64,000 nt of DNA, taken from the NCBI GenBank assembly GCA_013407085.1, contig JACCGJ010001596.1:62001-126000 (forward strand). The letters are read 5' to 3'. This document shows, in pieces, positions 1 to 12,129 of this stretch (positions are counted from its first letter, which is position 1; each line of letters opens with the position of its first letter). The stretch comes from Atriophallophorus winterbourni. Lineage: Eukaryota > Platyhelminthes > Trematoda > Plagiorchiida > Microphallidae. The notes beneath the pieces are model-generated. The model saw only the letters and a program-made list of their open reading frames with translations, did no database searches and was not told where the DNA came from. Both the position numbers and the translations under genes were made by a program.

Positions 1-1380
1 TGGAAGTTTATGATCTAATGGATTATTCTTTACCGTACTACGCAGTATATTATGGCATTATACATCGATGAAATTTAGGAGTATTTCTATTGTTACTAGG
101 TAAACAATTCATAATAGGTGTTCGCGCAGGTAATACCGCGCAAGATTGTCGAAGCTTAGGTAATATGGTTCTTTTCCTGGACTTAGAAGATGTAATACAC
201 TTGGATGGGATAATGGGTTGTGTTGATTTATTAACTGTAAAAAGCGAATTTTGAGGTGCATCGATTGTTTTCCATTGCTGGAACATTCGGTGGGAAAAGA
301 GTAGTAACGTTCCGTTTATTGAACCTGATCTCCTTTGTCTTAGTGTAGATCAATGTTTAATAAAACATTGTTCATTCGGGGAATTGATTTGAAAACATTC
401 TCATGGTCTACGATGTGCAACGCAAAGTTTGTGTCACTGAGTTGTAATGAGATTGAACAAAATTCCGAGTGTTTTTCTCAAGCGCTTGAACGAAACGCAA
501 TCGAATGAGAAGCGATACGTAGAACAGATGGCAATTTTCAAATCGTGTACATGATATCTGTCATGTATACTAAACAGTATAGCATTCTTAGATCGTAAGT
601 TTCCTTCACAAATTTTGGTACGAATAATTTGTTCGTTGAAGTGTATCATTGTCGGTTTGAATTCTCACTCAGCAGGATAGTCAATGGTATCAAAGTTTTG
701 CAAACCTGAGTTAAAAAAGAATTTATTATTCGGAATTTCATCTAATTCGGATTCCAACTACTGTAGTTTATTTAGAATAACGGAATGGTTCTGATCGAAA
801 TAAACGGAGCATTTGTTTGTCTTGGGAATTTCAAGTAGATTTATTCGCTTCGAGATCGGTGATTTAGTGCACATGATTAAAATAGTATAAGTTGGTATAT
901 TACCCTAAATATAGTGAGATATAAAACCTTGGTAATTTATTATTTTTAACTTTTTCTCAATTCATAATTATTTCTCTATTTATTCGTTAACAGTGTTCTG
1001 ATGAATAAGATTATGATTTATATCAAATCATGTATATGCTCAAATACCGTAGGTCGCAAAATGGAAGGGATAATTGGACGAGATTTGCCGGTAGACGTAC
1101 CACAAACGAGATACGACTTAGAATTGGGTATAGGAATGCTGCAAATACTCTCCACTTGCGACTTTATCTACCGATTTAGTACAACGTACTTTTGCTTCGA
1201 TCGTCATGAATGTTCGAAGTCAATTCCGGACAGGTCAATGCCACTTTACGGAATCCAGGATGAAGTATTCGTGACTATGTTTCACGAGCCGGAATGGTAT
1301 GGAATATCGCTCGTGAATTGGGAAATTAATTCTAACTGGCGGGTCTCACTGGGTGAATAACGATCTGATGTCGCCGTGAG
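1..1380. other. Unresolved stretch, possibly downstream part of the Gypsy remnant
   Basis: No gene can be supported here. Short open frames exist on both strands but show no family motif or splice structure. Because the Gypsy RT/RNase H remnant just to the right lies on the minus strand, the rest of its RNase H and integrase would be expected here; I could not recognise them, so they are either very decayed or lost. Confidence 0.3.
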
Positions 1381-1388
1381 TGCGAATA

Positions 1389-2070
1389 TCAACGGGATGT
1401 GGCCAGTGTAAACCCTGAATTTACGACATTCGAAATGCAGGAAATTACGAATGCAATAGTATAGGGCAAGAAGCTCTTGACAAAATATGCTATATCATGT
1501 TTGAGGCAGTTGCCCTCAACGTAAAAGAAGTCTACATGTCTGGAGATATTCTCAAACATTTGTGAGAGTACTGAGCCCGCCGCTTCGTTAGACGCATCCG
1601 TACTTAGTGATGGGCGAGTATCTTCCTCAGTCGACATATTAATCAAAGTGGTTGCTTTATTGAGGACAGTTTTAATTGAAGCAAAAGCTTCGGTTGCTTC
1701 TGCGTTCATTGAAAAATCTCGTTCTTTGCAGCAAAGAAAATCTGTAAGTGCTCGAGCTGAATTCGCACAATCAGGTATAAAGCGCCTGTATTTATTGACT
1801 ATGCCGAGAAATCGACGCAGGTGACAAATTGAACGTTGACAAGGACAGTCTGCTCTATAGTTTTATTCCTGGTGAAATCAATAGGGTGAAGGTGTATTGT
1901 CACCAAGTTCGATACCATTGAGCAACTTGCAATGATTCTGTATTTTAGACGAAGCTATTCGAGAAATGAAAGCCTTTTTCAATACCTTATATGATTGTTT
2001 GGCCGGTCTGTTTTATATAATATATTCGACTTCAGACGCGACTATGTTGGGTAAACTTTCGACTAAGTAA
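1389..2070 (-). pseudogene. Ty3/Gypsy pol remnant: RT thumb and RNase H
   Basis: The minus-strand translation upstream of 1710 reads LRRFLGIVNKYRRFIPDC, the RT thumb/connection signature of Gypsy polymerases. It continues without a stop into the RNase H start, where the LSTDASNEAAGSVLSQ stretch (about 1580-1625) holds the conserved TDAS motif with the first catalytic Asp. Further 5' parts are frame-shifted and no protease, integrase or LTRs were found nearby. This is a dead fragment of a Gypsy element. The family call rests on these two motifs; the clade is not determined. Confidence 0.7.
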
Positions 2071-2847
2071 CCGTATATTACATTTTGGCTTGTCAGAATT
2101 CATGTCTCCTAAATGGATTCCACTTCAGCAAACTAGAGTCGAGGATATTTTTTACTAAACTCAGGACGTGATATATGACCGATGACTGTGGTGTTTGCTA
2201 CATGTTGTGGGATAGTGTCCATGCTGATAAGAAATATGAAATGAATATACCACAAAATCAAAATAATGGAAGGTATGGTATGGTAGAAAAATGTTCGGGC
2301 TCACCAAATTGTGTTCGTTCTGGCTACGTGAAAATTACAGTATATATGTAAATATGAAAAAGTTACCACTAACAAAATTATTCAATCCAATTGTGAAGAG
2401 ATTTTCCCCGGATGGAAGATTGACATATTTAGTCCTGACGTCGAACTTTTATCACAGATACAGCGTGGCAGATCCGAGAGAAACTCAGGGATGAAATATG
2501 AATCAGTTCTTTATGAACAGGCGAACGACATTCACACAAGTGTTAGTCGGAATTCCAAGCATCAGATATCAAATAACATCTAGCATCTACTGGTGGCAGG
2601 AAAATTTGTATTCGCAAAAAACCTTGTACCAAGTCAAATAGTGTGCAGTGATTTAGACAAATAATTGTGCACAAAAAAATCCATAAAACTATTAAAGATT
2701 TGAATCTGGAGGACGGAAAATTAGATAAAATTGACCGGTTCAAAACGACTGCATTCTCAAGGTCATTCCGTATCGTTCAACGACGGCATAATCCTTCAAA
2801 TGCTGTTTAGTATAACAACTGTATCTGCTGTAATAGATGAGATGTAG

Positions 2848-4060
2848 GTGTATGACGTAATTAACCACGTTCGCGTCAACAAAGCTGAGAGACCAGATGG
2901 TATCCATCAGTGTGCTATAAGCTTGCCCCGTGCTTACGACGCGTTGTGGAAGATCCTAAATGTATTGCTTTCACCTATGATCGTTCCTGGTGATGGAAGA
3001 AGACAATACCAAGGTCCCAAATCTTTGGTACATAAACCGTTTAGCCTGACTATCATCGGTCAACGAAAGTATTGGAAAAACCTCCTTCATGACACTATCT
3101 GTCAGCATGTTTTGTCGGATTCACTACTGAGTGTAATCAACTGGTGCTGACCATTCTTCGTTTTCCTTAATACTACCACTAAAATGCTAAACGAAGGAAA
3201 ATCAGGCGACTGTCACCACATGTAATTTATCTCCGCCTTTTAAAGATCAAGTTTGTAGTAAAATTTATAAGGGGTAATCTACTTGCTTCCATAAAAGAAT
3301 TCCTAAGTTGTAGGACAATCAGATTTCGTGTAGGATCCGCGTTGTCTAATCAGACCGACAAGATGAGTGTTCTGTCCTTCATACTGGATGTTCATTGATG
3401 ACTTGTCGTCTGCCTTGAAGTGCACATGCTTTATTTTCGCGGATGATATGAAGTTCATCGTATTCACGGATGAAAATACGTTGATGCCTATACTTAAGCG
3501 GGTCATAAACGGGTCACACACGTGGGACCTCCCACTGAACCATAATAAGAGACAACTATTGTAGGCACTTGTTGAAAAGATTTCGGTCAATTTGTTAAAA
3601 ATTTATCTCAGAATTAACGCCGCGGTGTGTTTAAGATTAGTGAGTACTGTTTTGGTTGACTTCAAATGGGATGACGGATGGGCCGCTACAGCTCAGCGTG
3701 CACGCAATGTATTTTTTCGGCTGGAATCCAAGATATGTTACAGACGATGTGTTTTTGCTACTCAACGAAGTATTAGATCGGTAGAAGCTAGAATATTGTG
3801 TTCAGAGGTGATGCTCTCTAAACAAAAAGTCTATGGTTCAACCTGAATGCGTAGAGCGTCTCGCAATTCTGATGATTGAAGCTGAACGCGCGAAACCTTA
3901 CGCTACACGCTTGATGTATCAAGATCTTTACTACCTTAGGCCCGTCATTTTATAGGTGACCTAATTGAAAATTTTTTGATCTTGAAGTGTTTAATTGACG
4001 TTATCATTAACGACTTCTCTACATTAAGTTTCGATCTGGGCACAGAGGTCCATTCACTCA
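2848..4060 (+). pseudogene. Decayed LINE reverse transcriptase (jockey/CR1-like)
   Basis: Three plus-strand segments follow the order of a non-LTR RT. About 2870-2930 gives a degenerate KAERPDGIHQ, matching the usual K-S-P-G-x-D-G-I. About 3060-3130 gives a SKVLEKLLHD-like segment. At 3436-3460 the catalytic box FADDMK is intact. Downstream, RARNVFFRL (about 3690-3725) and a broken GDLI segment near 3950 match the post-catalytic and C-terminal regions. Stops and frameshifts separate the pieces, so it is inactive. It is more diverged than the CR1-like copies at 43-64 kb and may be another family. Confidence 0.65.
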
Positions 4061-5604
4061 AACTTGCTAAGAAGCGATGTCGGCTAGACTATGGGAAAAA
4101 CATTTCATAGCATCCCAACGCAGCACGATACTCAAATTGTGATAATGGGAAATTTCAAACTTTCAAAGTTTTACAAGCAGGACGATCATCCACCACAAAC
4201 AAGTAACCATCAAATTCGGACCTTTATGCACTACCTTCCAACTTAAAATGAGGTTCTCTGATTTAGTCGTTACAGACGAACCGTCTTACTTGGAATGATT
4301 ATATACAGCACATCGTACCACAATGGAGAATGCCAAGTGCTTTCATATCTCTAATGAAAACGTCTTTAAAGCGCAGGTACTTTCTTTCCAATAGTCGATT
4401 TTCTGATTTCTCACCATTGAATAGATCATTCAGAATACGACAATTTTTTCTTGAGTATAACTGGTCAATCCACACAGGCGACGCTGTCGTATTAAACTGA
4501 AGATGCTCTGCAGAGCAGATTTCGAATGCACTTAAGCATTATTCAATATCTCTTTCCACGATTCGTTTCAGATAGGACGTAAGCTTCGCAGGAGGAAAGC
4601 ATTCTGCTTTCATCCGTGTATTTCGTGGTGTCCAGGTTTTACTGCCTCAGATTAAAACATTTAATACACACGCGCCGATTACCATCAGCTTTGTCTTAAC
4701 ACTCGAATTGTGGTTTCAAGAAACAAGTGAGTTAAATCGGGACAAAATAGCAGCTGCTCTGCCATTCCGCTTATCAACTCCGTGTAAATGGAGATGTTGA
4801 ACCAAGATATACGAAATAATGTACTGTTTTATGCCGAAAGTTTCCAATAGCGATGATTTTAACAGATAAATTCCCTTGGCCAATGAATATGCTGATGCTC
4901 ATGCTGAATGTTGGCAAAAGTCTTTGCATTTCGACGATAGTCAGTCTAATAGCGACTGGATGTGCTCTTGGGAGTGAGCAAGTAAGCCTGCATCATCGTC
5001 AAACAGCAGATCAAGAATGAGCACATTCCGTGCCTTGGTTTGTGCTTTAAAACGAGTCAAGTTGTAAAATTTACCATTAATTCGCGTGCTTAGTTAAATG
5101 CCTTCTGTTTTCGTCCTGAAATCGTTATTCCGAAGCAGAGTAAAGTAACTTTGGGGAACAAAACCCACTCTTGTTTGAAGCCACTGTGAACTTTACACCC
5201 TTCAGAAATCAACGTTAAAATGGATTGCCTGAGTAGAACGAAATAACGAATTTGAACATTGTTGGGGGCCAGCTTGAAGAGACCATCATGGCTGACGTAT
5301 ACGAATTCCTTCGTAGAATCAATAAACACGGTGTATAATGGCTGACGCTGTTCCCTATATTTGTCTCGAATTTGTCTTAGGTAGTCGTTCATTCTAGCGT
5401 TTAATGTTTCTCTGCGGAAGCCACTTCGAGATATAGAGTAAAATCTATCGGCTGAAGCATATAGCCGGATCTGTTAGGTTTTAGCAAACAATTTGCCTAC
5501 AACATTTGCAATGGTAATTCCTCTGCAATTTGTAAATAGCGTGATGAAACTTGTGTATCGCATCTCTTGTGCGACCTACTCCTCCTGCAAGCACCAGAGA
5601 AGCA

Positions 5605-5615
5605 AATTGTGAACA
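5605..5615. repeat. 11-bp target-site duplication, left copy (AATTGTGAACA)
   Basis: AATTGTGAACA directly precedes the hammerhead-bearing insertion and recurs exactly at 6233-6243 after it. RTE-like LINE sequence continues on both outer sides, which shows that this is a duplication made on insertion. Confidence 0.85.
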
Positions 5616-6232
5616 AGGTAATACTTGTATGCCAACTGTTATATAGGGTTCGTACAACGAACGACGATGTTCAGACACGGAATCACAAAGTGATTCTTGG
5701 TCAAGCACTCGAGGCGCTTATGGATGACCAAAGTAATGTGTTGCTCACATTCCCATCCCTTACACACCACTACCGGTTTCAGGCTGTTTGCCATCGTCGG
5801 GTGGAGACAGTAGATCAGTTTCAGTGAGCCTTGAAACAGTGGATTAAAGGTAAACAAGGTTATACTTGTATGCCAACTGTTATATAGGGTTCGTACAACG
5901 AACCACGATGTTCAGACACAGAATCACAAAGTGATTCTTGGTCAAGCACTCGAGGCGCTTATGGATGACCAAAGTAATGTGTTGCTCACATCCCCATCCC
6001 TTACACACCACTACCGGTTTCATGGCTGTTTGCCATCGTCAGGTGGAGACAGTAAGATCAGTTTCAGTGATCCTTCAAACAGTGTCATAACAAGTAATTC
6101 CTTGTTTACCTTTATCCACTGTTTCGGACCCTGAACTGATCTTACGGTTCCACCTGACGATGGCAACAGCCTTAAACGGTATGGCGTTTTGTGGGGGGGG
6201 GGGGGTAAGGGATGTTTGATGTGAGCAACACT
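5616..6232 (-). mobile_element. Hammerhead repeat family A: 241-bp tandem dimer plus inverted part-copy
   Basis: Two direct copies start at about 5616 and 5857 (equivalent points 241 bp apart), followed by an inverted partial copy from about 6095. Each monomer carries two hairpins and, on the minus strand, a hammerhead-like core. The block is flanked by exact 11-bp duplications and interrupts an RTE-like LINE, so it inserted as one unit. There is no coding capacity. The layout (short monomer, tandem dimer, ribozyme in each unit, target duplication) resembles small animal retrozymes and the schistosome hammerhead satellite. Membership of a known family is inferred. A G13 run lies at about 6193-6205 in the inverted piece. 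Confidence 0.8.
6008..6056 (-). ncRNA. Hammerhead-like ribozyme, family A copy 2
   Basis: Read on the minus strand: CTGACGA (6036-6042; U7 changed to C), a stem II of GGC/GCC with loop AAACA, GAAA (6018-6021), then ACCGGTA giving a minimal stem III and a GUA cleavage triplet. CCAC before the core can pair with GTGG after the cut to form stem I. An extra T before GAAA and weak pairing at the base of stem II may reduce activity. The copy near 5768-5815 has CCGACGA and is probably dead. Activity is inferred only. Confidence 0.6.
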
Positions 6233-6243
6233 AATTGTGAACA
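6233..6243. repeat. 11-bp target-site duplication, right copy
   Basis: Exact repeat of the AATTGTGAACA at 5605-5615. The RTE-like LINE reading resumes immediately to the right on the minus strand. Confidence 0.85.
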
Positions 6244-8689
6244 GTTTATAATAATGCTGTTTCATATCATTTGATGAGCTCAGGTGGAATTCCGTCGTCA
6301 TAGAGGCTGACCCATTCACAAAGTGCTTGATTGCTCTATTGAGCTCTTCGAGAATATGGAATTATCTAGATGTCCAATGGTTTTAAACTGCTCAACATTA
6401 TCAAGTACATGATGTAAAACCATTATTTCCATAGTATAAAGAGAAGGGAAGTGCAATAACTGTATTTCTGGAACATAATATACGGAAGCCGCCTTACGTT
6501 TGTTTGAATCAACGGCCCGCTTGATCCCATCATACACATTGTGAAAATGTCCAGTATCCGCAGCGTTTTGGATACTAAGGCTAATATCAGTTCAATAGTC
6601 ATTTGCATATTGTCTTGCAGTCTGTTGGACCTTACTTCTAGCTGATCTTAGGAGTCATAAGTTATCATCTGTTTTCATACCTTTGAACTTCATGAATACT
6701 GACCGTTTCTCACCCACACAGAAATTATCGCAGAAACTTCCGTTTCGAACCAGTGGATGTTCCGATATTTCTTCAGAGCGTAAGTGGAAAACGTAAATTG
6801 GTATATGCAGCTTTGTAGCAATTCCCAGTTTTCTGAAGCTGATTCTAGAGGGGTTGTCTTGTTGAACTCGGCTACGGAGTCTTGTGCAAATCGCACAGCT
6901 AGATTAGGTTCGCACATTGGAGTAACTCCTATCCTTGTTTTAGGAGACAGTATGGCGCGGTGAAATCTAATGTGAGAAGACAACCGTTTGTGATTTCATG
7001 CGATCTGGTGATAAGTACGCTTCCAAAATTATTGCGCCTAAAATGAATAAGATAAAGCTGATGGCAATGCTTAGTGCAAGGTTGTTTTCAAGATATTGTT
7101 TGGAAGAAAGTGTTACTGATACAAAGACTGAACGTATTGTAAAGTTCTAAGAGGCGTTGTCGATTTGCATTGTTTTTCCATATCCGAACCTTCGGAGACA
7201 GTTTTTCCAAGAGTTGTAATGTGCACTAACTCATACATTGAAATCTAACAATATCACTACACAGTTTTTGTGTGACGGTTTTGGGGACTGTTTTAAGGTT
7301 ATGTTGAAAAGCGTCTTTTTCAACAGGCGTCGCAGAGCGCTTCGTTGCGTGAACGCTGACCGATGTAATGGTTAATTAATGCACTTCAGAAATAGAGTCC
7401 AAATCCCTTCGTTTCCACTGCATCAAGGTACTGCTGCTTTTAGTAGGCTGTTCCGCACGGCAAACACGACTCAATGCAGCCGACGATCATCAGAACCACT
7501 TCCGTTCAAATAATATGTAATGACTCCCTTTTAGCTTACCAGTGTCTGGTTAACGCGTTTCTTACAGGACACCTACATCGATATTAAGTCTTTGTAGCTC
7601 ATTGTTATTCAAAGCTGATTTTATTACGCTTCTGATATTTGAGACGTCGTCCAGAAATCTGAAGAGCATGGACCGGCGTTCAGGTTCCCAGTTTTAGAGA
7701 AAAAATGCGTTGCTTAGTAATTCGTTTCGCTTGTGCGGAAAAATACAGTGTGCTTGCTGGTTGATTCCTAGTACACATGCACCCAATAAGGATAGCCAAA
7801 CGCAACGAGATAGCACCTAATTGAGTGGGGGCTGCCCAACTTATGGCTGGCGGTACCAGTACACTGAGACCAGAAAATCTCTTCCACAGTCGGAAGAAAA
7901 CTTAGGCTCCGAGCTCTATGCTATTAGAACCATTTGTCTCGAGCCGTACGCTAGGACAATTCGATATGGGAAACTGACTGTTCCCGATGCAGCAAGTGCT
8001 CCTACTCCGCGCACCACTGGAACCAAACGAACAACCAGGCTGATACGATTGGGCAACTATATCGTCGCAGAAGTTAGCAGGACTTAGTTGTATACAGCTT
8101 CAGACTGCCTGAATGTTATCCGGCTAGGAATTTTTCCTTGAGGATGACTCCTAAAGCCTAGCCACAAGGCAGTGGGAGTTTGAGATCATGGTTCTCATTC
8201 CTCTACGCGGACCGCCTTCATAAAAAACCGAGCTCAAACGGCCAAAAGCAATTTGGCTTTGATGCGCCAATCAGCCGCCTTTTCCCTTTCTCCTGTTAGT
8301 AGAAGCAGTTCCGCCGGGTCACATAGAACCACGAGTGCAGGCCAGGAGCTGTACTTGGTTGTCATAGGCTATATGAGACGTGCGCCATTGGAGCACTCTT
8401 GGAATTGGAAGCTTTTCCCAAAACCCGCTCCAGCCGTGACAACCTTATATCCACCATGGAGAATATTGTCTCTAAAATGCCAAGCAGAGCAGGCGAACAC
8501 GTATTTCAGTAATACTAGTACACTTGTAAAGCTAAGCGCAATATTTTTCTTTACAATTGCAAATATGTTGATTGTTAGTTCATATTGACCACAAATGTGT
8601 GTCGACATCATATTTAAGCAAATGTAAAATTGCAGCAGCCCGATCAGATTATTCGATTTCTGCATTCCTCTGTTTTTCTGCAACCGTTT

Positions 8690-10500
8690 AATTCTTTTTT
8701 ATCTATTTCTGACCGTCGATTGTACGGTTTATGTTGAGGTTGAAATTATTTCGAAATGATGAGATGTTGCAGGTGGATTTTGACTTTAAATTTCGTAAGC
8801 ATTTCAACTGTGGTGACAATGATTATTTTCATATCTTGCTGAAGCGCTTAAAGAAGATAAAGATGGTCACATAATGCTCTCTTCTTTGAATAAGTCGGAA
8901 GTGAGACAATGAATCCGCATCTCTTCGAATCTGCTTTCGTGGATTGGAAATGCGTGGAATGCACGTTTTGTCGTCCGATCTATGTTATTGCTGCAATTTC
9001 GAAAACTAAAACATTCTGTTGAAAACCCTAACGGGATCCAAAGCTAACTAACGCCTAAAAGGTGATACATTTTTTCTGAATGATCCTCGCGTTAACGTGT
9101 TTTTAGCCTCCCTCATCCACAAATTTTCGCGAAAACCTAATTCACTGATAATCTGAAAGAGATATCGATGAATTTGATACAGAACAAACATTTGATATAC
9201 AATCGAGGTTATCCATCGAAACAAAGTTTGAGTATTATGTATTTTTACAGCATTATTTCTGACCGGGTTTACACCTGCTATTATATTCACTATTCCAGTC
9301 GCCACTTGATACGTATTAATTACAATAGTTGGAGTAATTACCGGATATGTTGCCCTTTGTTTAAGTAATATCACGCGAAAGCAAAACGACTGAATTAAAA
9401 CACGTAAGCATTAGTAGCACAATGTAACACGCCATACGTTTTCAAGAAGTTCATCTTATTTCGACTTGAGGATGAGGATCTATCATTTGTAACGGCTTTA
9501 TTGGTGAGAATAATCAACTAATTGAAATTTCAGATTGGTGTGTAACACAAGGTATTCTACCAACGCTGTCCTTTTTAATCTCTATATAGATGGCAGTGGG
9601 TTGCTTCATGCAAGGTGCGTCATATTCTCAGATTCATAAGTGACAAAACTACGAGCTCGGGCCCAATTATAGACAAGCATTTTGTTTTAAATCCCAAACT
9701 ATCGGACTGGAACTGATCTTCACGGCTAAACTTTCAACACAGATATTCATTCTACCACAGAAAGGCACAGCATGGGACCATTTTATCTTCATGTTTGTGC
9801 TTCAGATTATTTTCGTGATGGTGGATTCCCTATTGATCTAAAATGACACATCCATGTTACCAATCGTTTTACAGTGGAAGTGTTATTTCGTAATGAAATA
9901 TATTATTTTAAACACAATCTTCAATGAAACGCGGGATTAAAATATCCGGTCTATCACATATTGTTTTTCATCAAACAATGAATTAGCAAAGGTCAGTTAA
10001 TTTCCGTTCATATTCGCGAAACCCGTGATATTTCGGTATATTGCATTATCTGAAACGATATGAAAGTTTAAAGACTATTGAAAAAAGATTTTATTTCTTA
10101 TAGATTTAGCGAGGTTTGCAAAATACGATCAATACGTTGTTAGACACAAAATAGATTTTACCGAATTATAACATTTGATATGATGTATGAAATCAGAAAC
10201 TTGGATCCAGGAAAAGTGTTGCACAGCCAGATAATGGGCGGCAATTGTGGAATGTTTGAAGCTGTCAAGTTGCTCGGGCGTAAAAATACATATAAAAGAG
10301 ATGGGATGCTCTAGTTTGATTTCACGAGCAACTCACAACCGTTGGATTATCGTTTGAGCACGGTTTCGCTTTCGCAGTACACTCGCTCTTCCGCACACTG
10401 CATGTATACAAGTGACACGCTAATTTCTATTTAGAACATCTCTATAAACTTTATTTTGTTTCGACGTAACTGTGATGAAGTCGTGATCTAATGTAAAAAT
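8690..10500. other. No gene recognised
   Basis: AT-rich sequence with only short open frames. A plus-strand stretch near 9535-9580 weakly resembles the VTQG segment of a LINE RT, and a 108-codon minus frame lies at 9048-9374, but neither has further support. Confidence 0.4.
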
Positions 10501-10506
10501 CAATAA

Positions 10507-10517
10507 TTAAAATAACA
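10507..10517. repeat. 11-bp target-site duplication, left copy (TTAAAATAACA)
   Basis: TTAAAATAACA here and again at 10745-10755 flank the hammerhead repeat exactly. Confidence 0.8.
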
Positions 10518-10744
10518 GAGTTATACTTGTATGCCTCTGTTATATAGGGTTCGTACAACGAACCACGATGTTCAGACACGGAATCACAAAGTGATTCTTG
10601 GTCAAGAACTCAAGGCGCTTATGGATGACCAAAGTAATGTGTTGCTCACAACCTTACACATCTTACTGTCTCCACCTGACGACGGCAAACAGCCAGAAAC
10701 CGGTAGTGGAGTGTAAGGGATGGGGATGTGAGCAACACATTACT
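10518..10744 (+). mobile_element. Hammerhead repeat family A, fold-back copy
   Basis: The left part (to about 10650) matches the start of the family A monomer in direct orientation. The right part (about 10652-10744) is the other end of a monomer in inverted orientation, giving a fold-back of two partial units, 227 bp in total. Exact 11-bp duplications (10507-10517, 10745-10755) flank it, making this the second independent insertion in the window with an 11-bp target duplication. Confidence 0.8.
10663..10716 (+). ncRNA. Hammerhead-like ribozyme, family A
   Basis: CTGACGA at 10676-10682, stem II GGC/GCC closing loop AAACA, GAAA at 10696-10699, minimal stem III ACCGGT at 10699-10704 and cleavage base A at 10705. 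Stem I is CCAC before the core against GTGG after the cut. The bases next to the core at stem II (C and A) do not pair, so activity is uncertain. Confidence 0.6.
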
Positions 10745-10755
10745 TTAAAATAACA
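10745..10755. repeat. 11-bp target-site duplication, right copy
   Basis: Exact match to 10507-10517. Confidence 0.8.
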
Positions 10756-11942
10756 ATAATTGAAGAGTCGTCAAGTTAGGTATCGATGAGTCCTTTAAAT
10801 ATTGAACGAATGGATGATATACAAGTATTTAATGGATCAACTAAACTAAAATGAATGTACCAAACAGACAACCAGATATAGTGAAAAGCACGAAGTTTTA
10901 TCCAATATGATTTTTCGCGGTATTACTCGATAGCTGAACAAGATCCGGTGAGAAGACACAGTATGTATTCTCATAACGTAGAAGTAATAAATACAGTTCG
11001 AATCCTTAAAAGGAAAGTCTTAAACTTTGATTGGTTTAAATCCAGAATATTATTTATTAGAGCTCTTCCGATTAACGTGATCCACCAAGTAAAATCTGAA
11101 GAGGCGTTCATAATAAATTGCAGTGTTCCTTACAACGTCACACGGAAAATTGGCTCGAATATCTAGAAGTAAGCTGCGGTGATAGCGACAAAAATCATTA
11201 GACGGTATTTATGTTATCATAAACGGTGAGTTCGCGTTCTCTCATTGTCTTGACTAACAAAGATAACAATGGGAACGTATTATTAATAACATGTCACATT
11301 TATATTCATTTTAAATTTGTGCTGTTGATTACGCATGATTCTCGAACCTGTAGACTTGAGGAGAAATACCGAAAAGGAGATTCTTCGTCAAATAAAGTTT
11401 TCTCTTTACACATATGGGATTATTTAGTGAAATTATACAGGCTGATGCAAATGCGGTCAATAAAGACGATGGAGCTGATCTCTCACTAATCTGCTTCCAG
11501 TTCTCTAGCCGAAAACGATCACCATGCATGATCCTTAACGCGCTGGCATATTGAGCGACAATGAATTAAGGTCAGTGCAAATTGTTTACAACTGCTTGAT
11601 TGCATTTCATGCAGGTTAGGACAAATAAAGTCCTCGAACCCTAATGTCGACATGTATTGATAAATCAAGCTTATCGTTTATCGGAGTTTGATTTTACCAC
11701 CAAAAACAGATCAACCAAGGGATTGCAAATCATGTAACGAAGAGCATCAATTGATTCTCATCACGAATGACTAAGTCGGATTTTTAATCGAAAAGTTACC
11801 ATGTATCAATCCTATACGATTAATGAGCAAAATGCTTTCCGATCGGCTAATAACATATGAAAATTTCTAACATTTTTTTTAGTTGGTCATTCCAGATTAA
11901 ACAATAGAGCTGCTATTTAGAGCGTTTAATTAGAAAACTCAC
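10756..11942. other. No gene recognised; possible intron or 3' part of the CUB gene
   Basis: AT-rich, with only short frames and no recognisable family. The donor at 11937-11942 shows that the CUB gene continues to lower coordinates, so further exons should lie here or beyond, but I could not pick them out. Confidence 0.35.
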
Positions 11943-12129
11943 AAGAACGATAATAACCGTATTTCACACGGCTTATCATGTTCCTCGAATTCCAAACATT
12001 GTAGATGGTCATCATATTTGATGAGGAGAAGTATGTGGTGGAATCCGGTCTTTCCTGAGAAGCAATAGCGCGACTGCTCCGACAATTATATCCGTCAAAC
12101 AGTGCGCTAGCTACCAAGCCAGGTGGATT
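11943..12129 (-). CDS. CUB gene exon: second half of CUB-like domain 5
   Basis: Acceptor CCGAACCAG precedes 12129 and donor GTGAGT lies at 11937-11942. The frame is open for 62 codons plus 1 nt (starts in phase 0, ends in phase 1), the same class as the other second-half exons. It starts NPPGL, then ALFDGYNC and SSSNMMTIYNVW, matching the DG turn and the SS-N strand of CUB domains. Its first-half partner was not found; a SINE pair occupies much of the region between. This is the lowest-coordinate exon identified. Confidence 0.7.

Larger units (their letters stand above)
4200..8480 (-). mobile_element. RTE-like LINE, nearly full length but decayed
   Basis: On the minus strand the domains run in order from high to low coordinates. 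Endonuclease start: GTWNVRSMLF and NIDVGVL near 7560-7690. Endonuclease middle: a VLLDFNV-like block and RLLELYNTFSLCISNTFF near 7110-7270. Linker: NWELLQSC near 6840. RT: GIPPELIK near 6275, NCRGITIANVVGKLFAK near 5490-5535, REQRQPLYTVFIDSTKEF at 5305-5350. After RT: KARNVLILDLLFDDDAGLLA near 4970-5025 (active-site block, changed to FDDD) and a VYLGST block near 4800. Many stops and frameshifts make it inactive. A hammerhead repeat at 5616-6232 splits it. The GC-richer block at 7830-8480 is probably its 5' UTR (inference). Family: RTE clade from this domain order and these motifs. Confidence 0.8.

Noticed and set aside
9048..9374. 108-codon minus-strand frame with a hydrophobic stretch that could be a membrane-anchor exon.
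   Set aside because: No phase-compatible acceptor after the last CUB exon and no family motif.
9535..9800. Possible LINE RT piece (VTQGILPTLSF) on the plus strand.
   Set aside because: Only one short weak match, with no neighbouring RT block.
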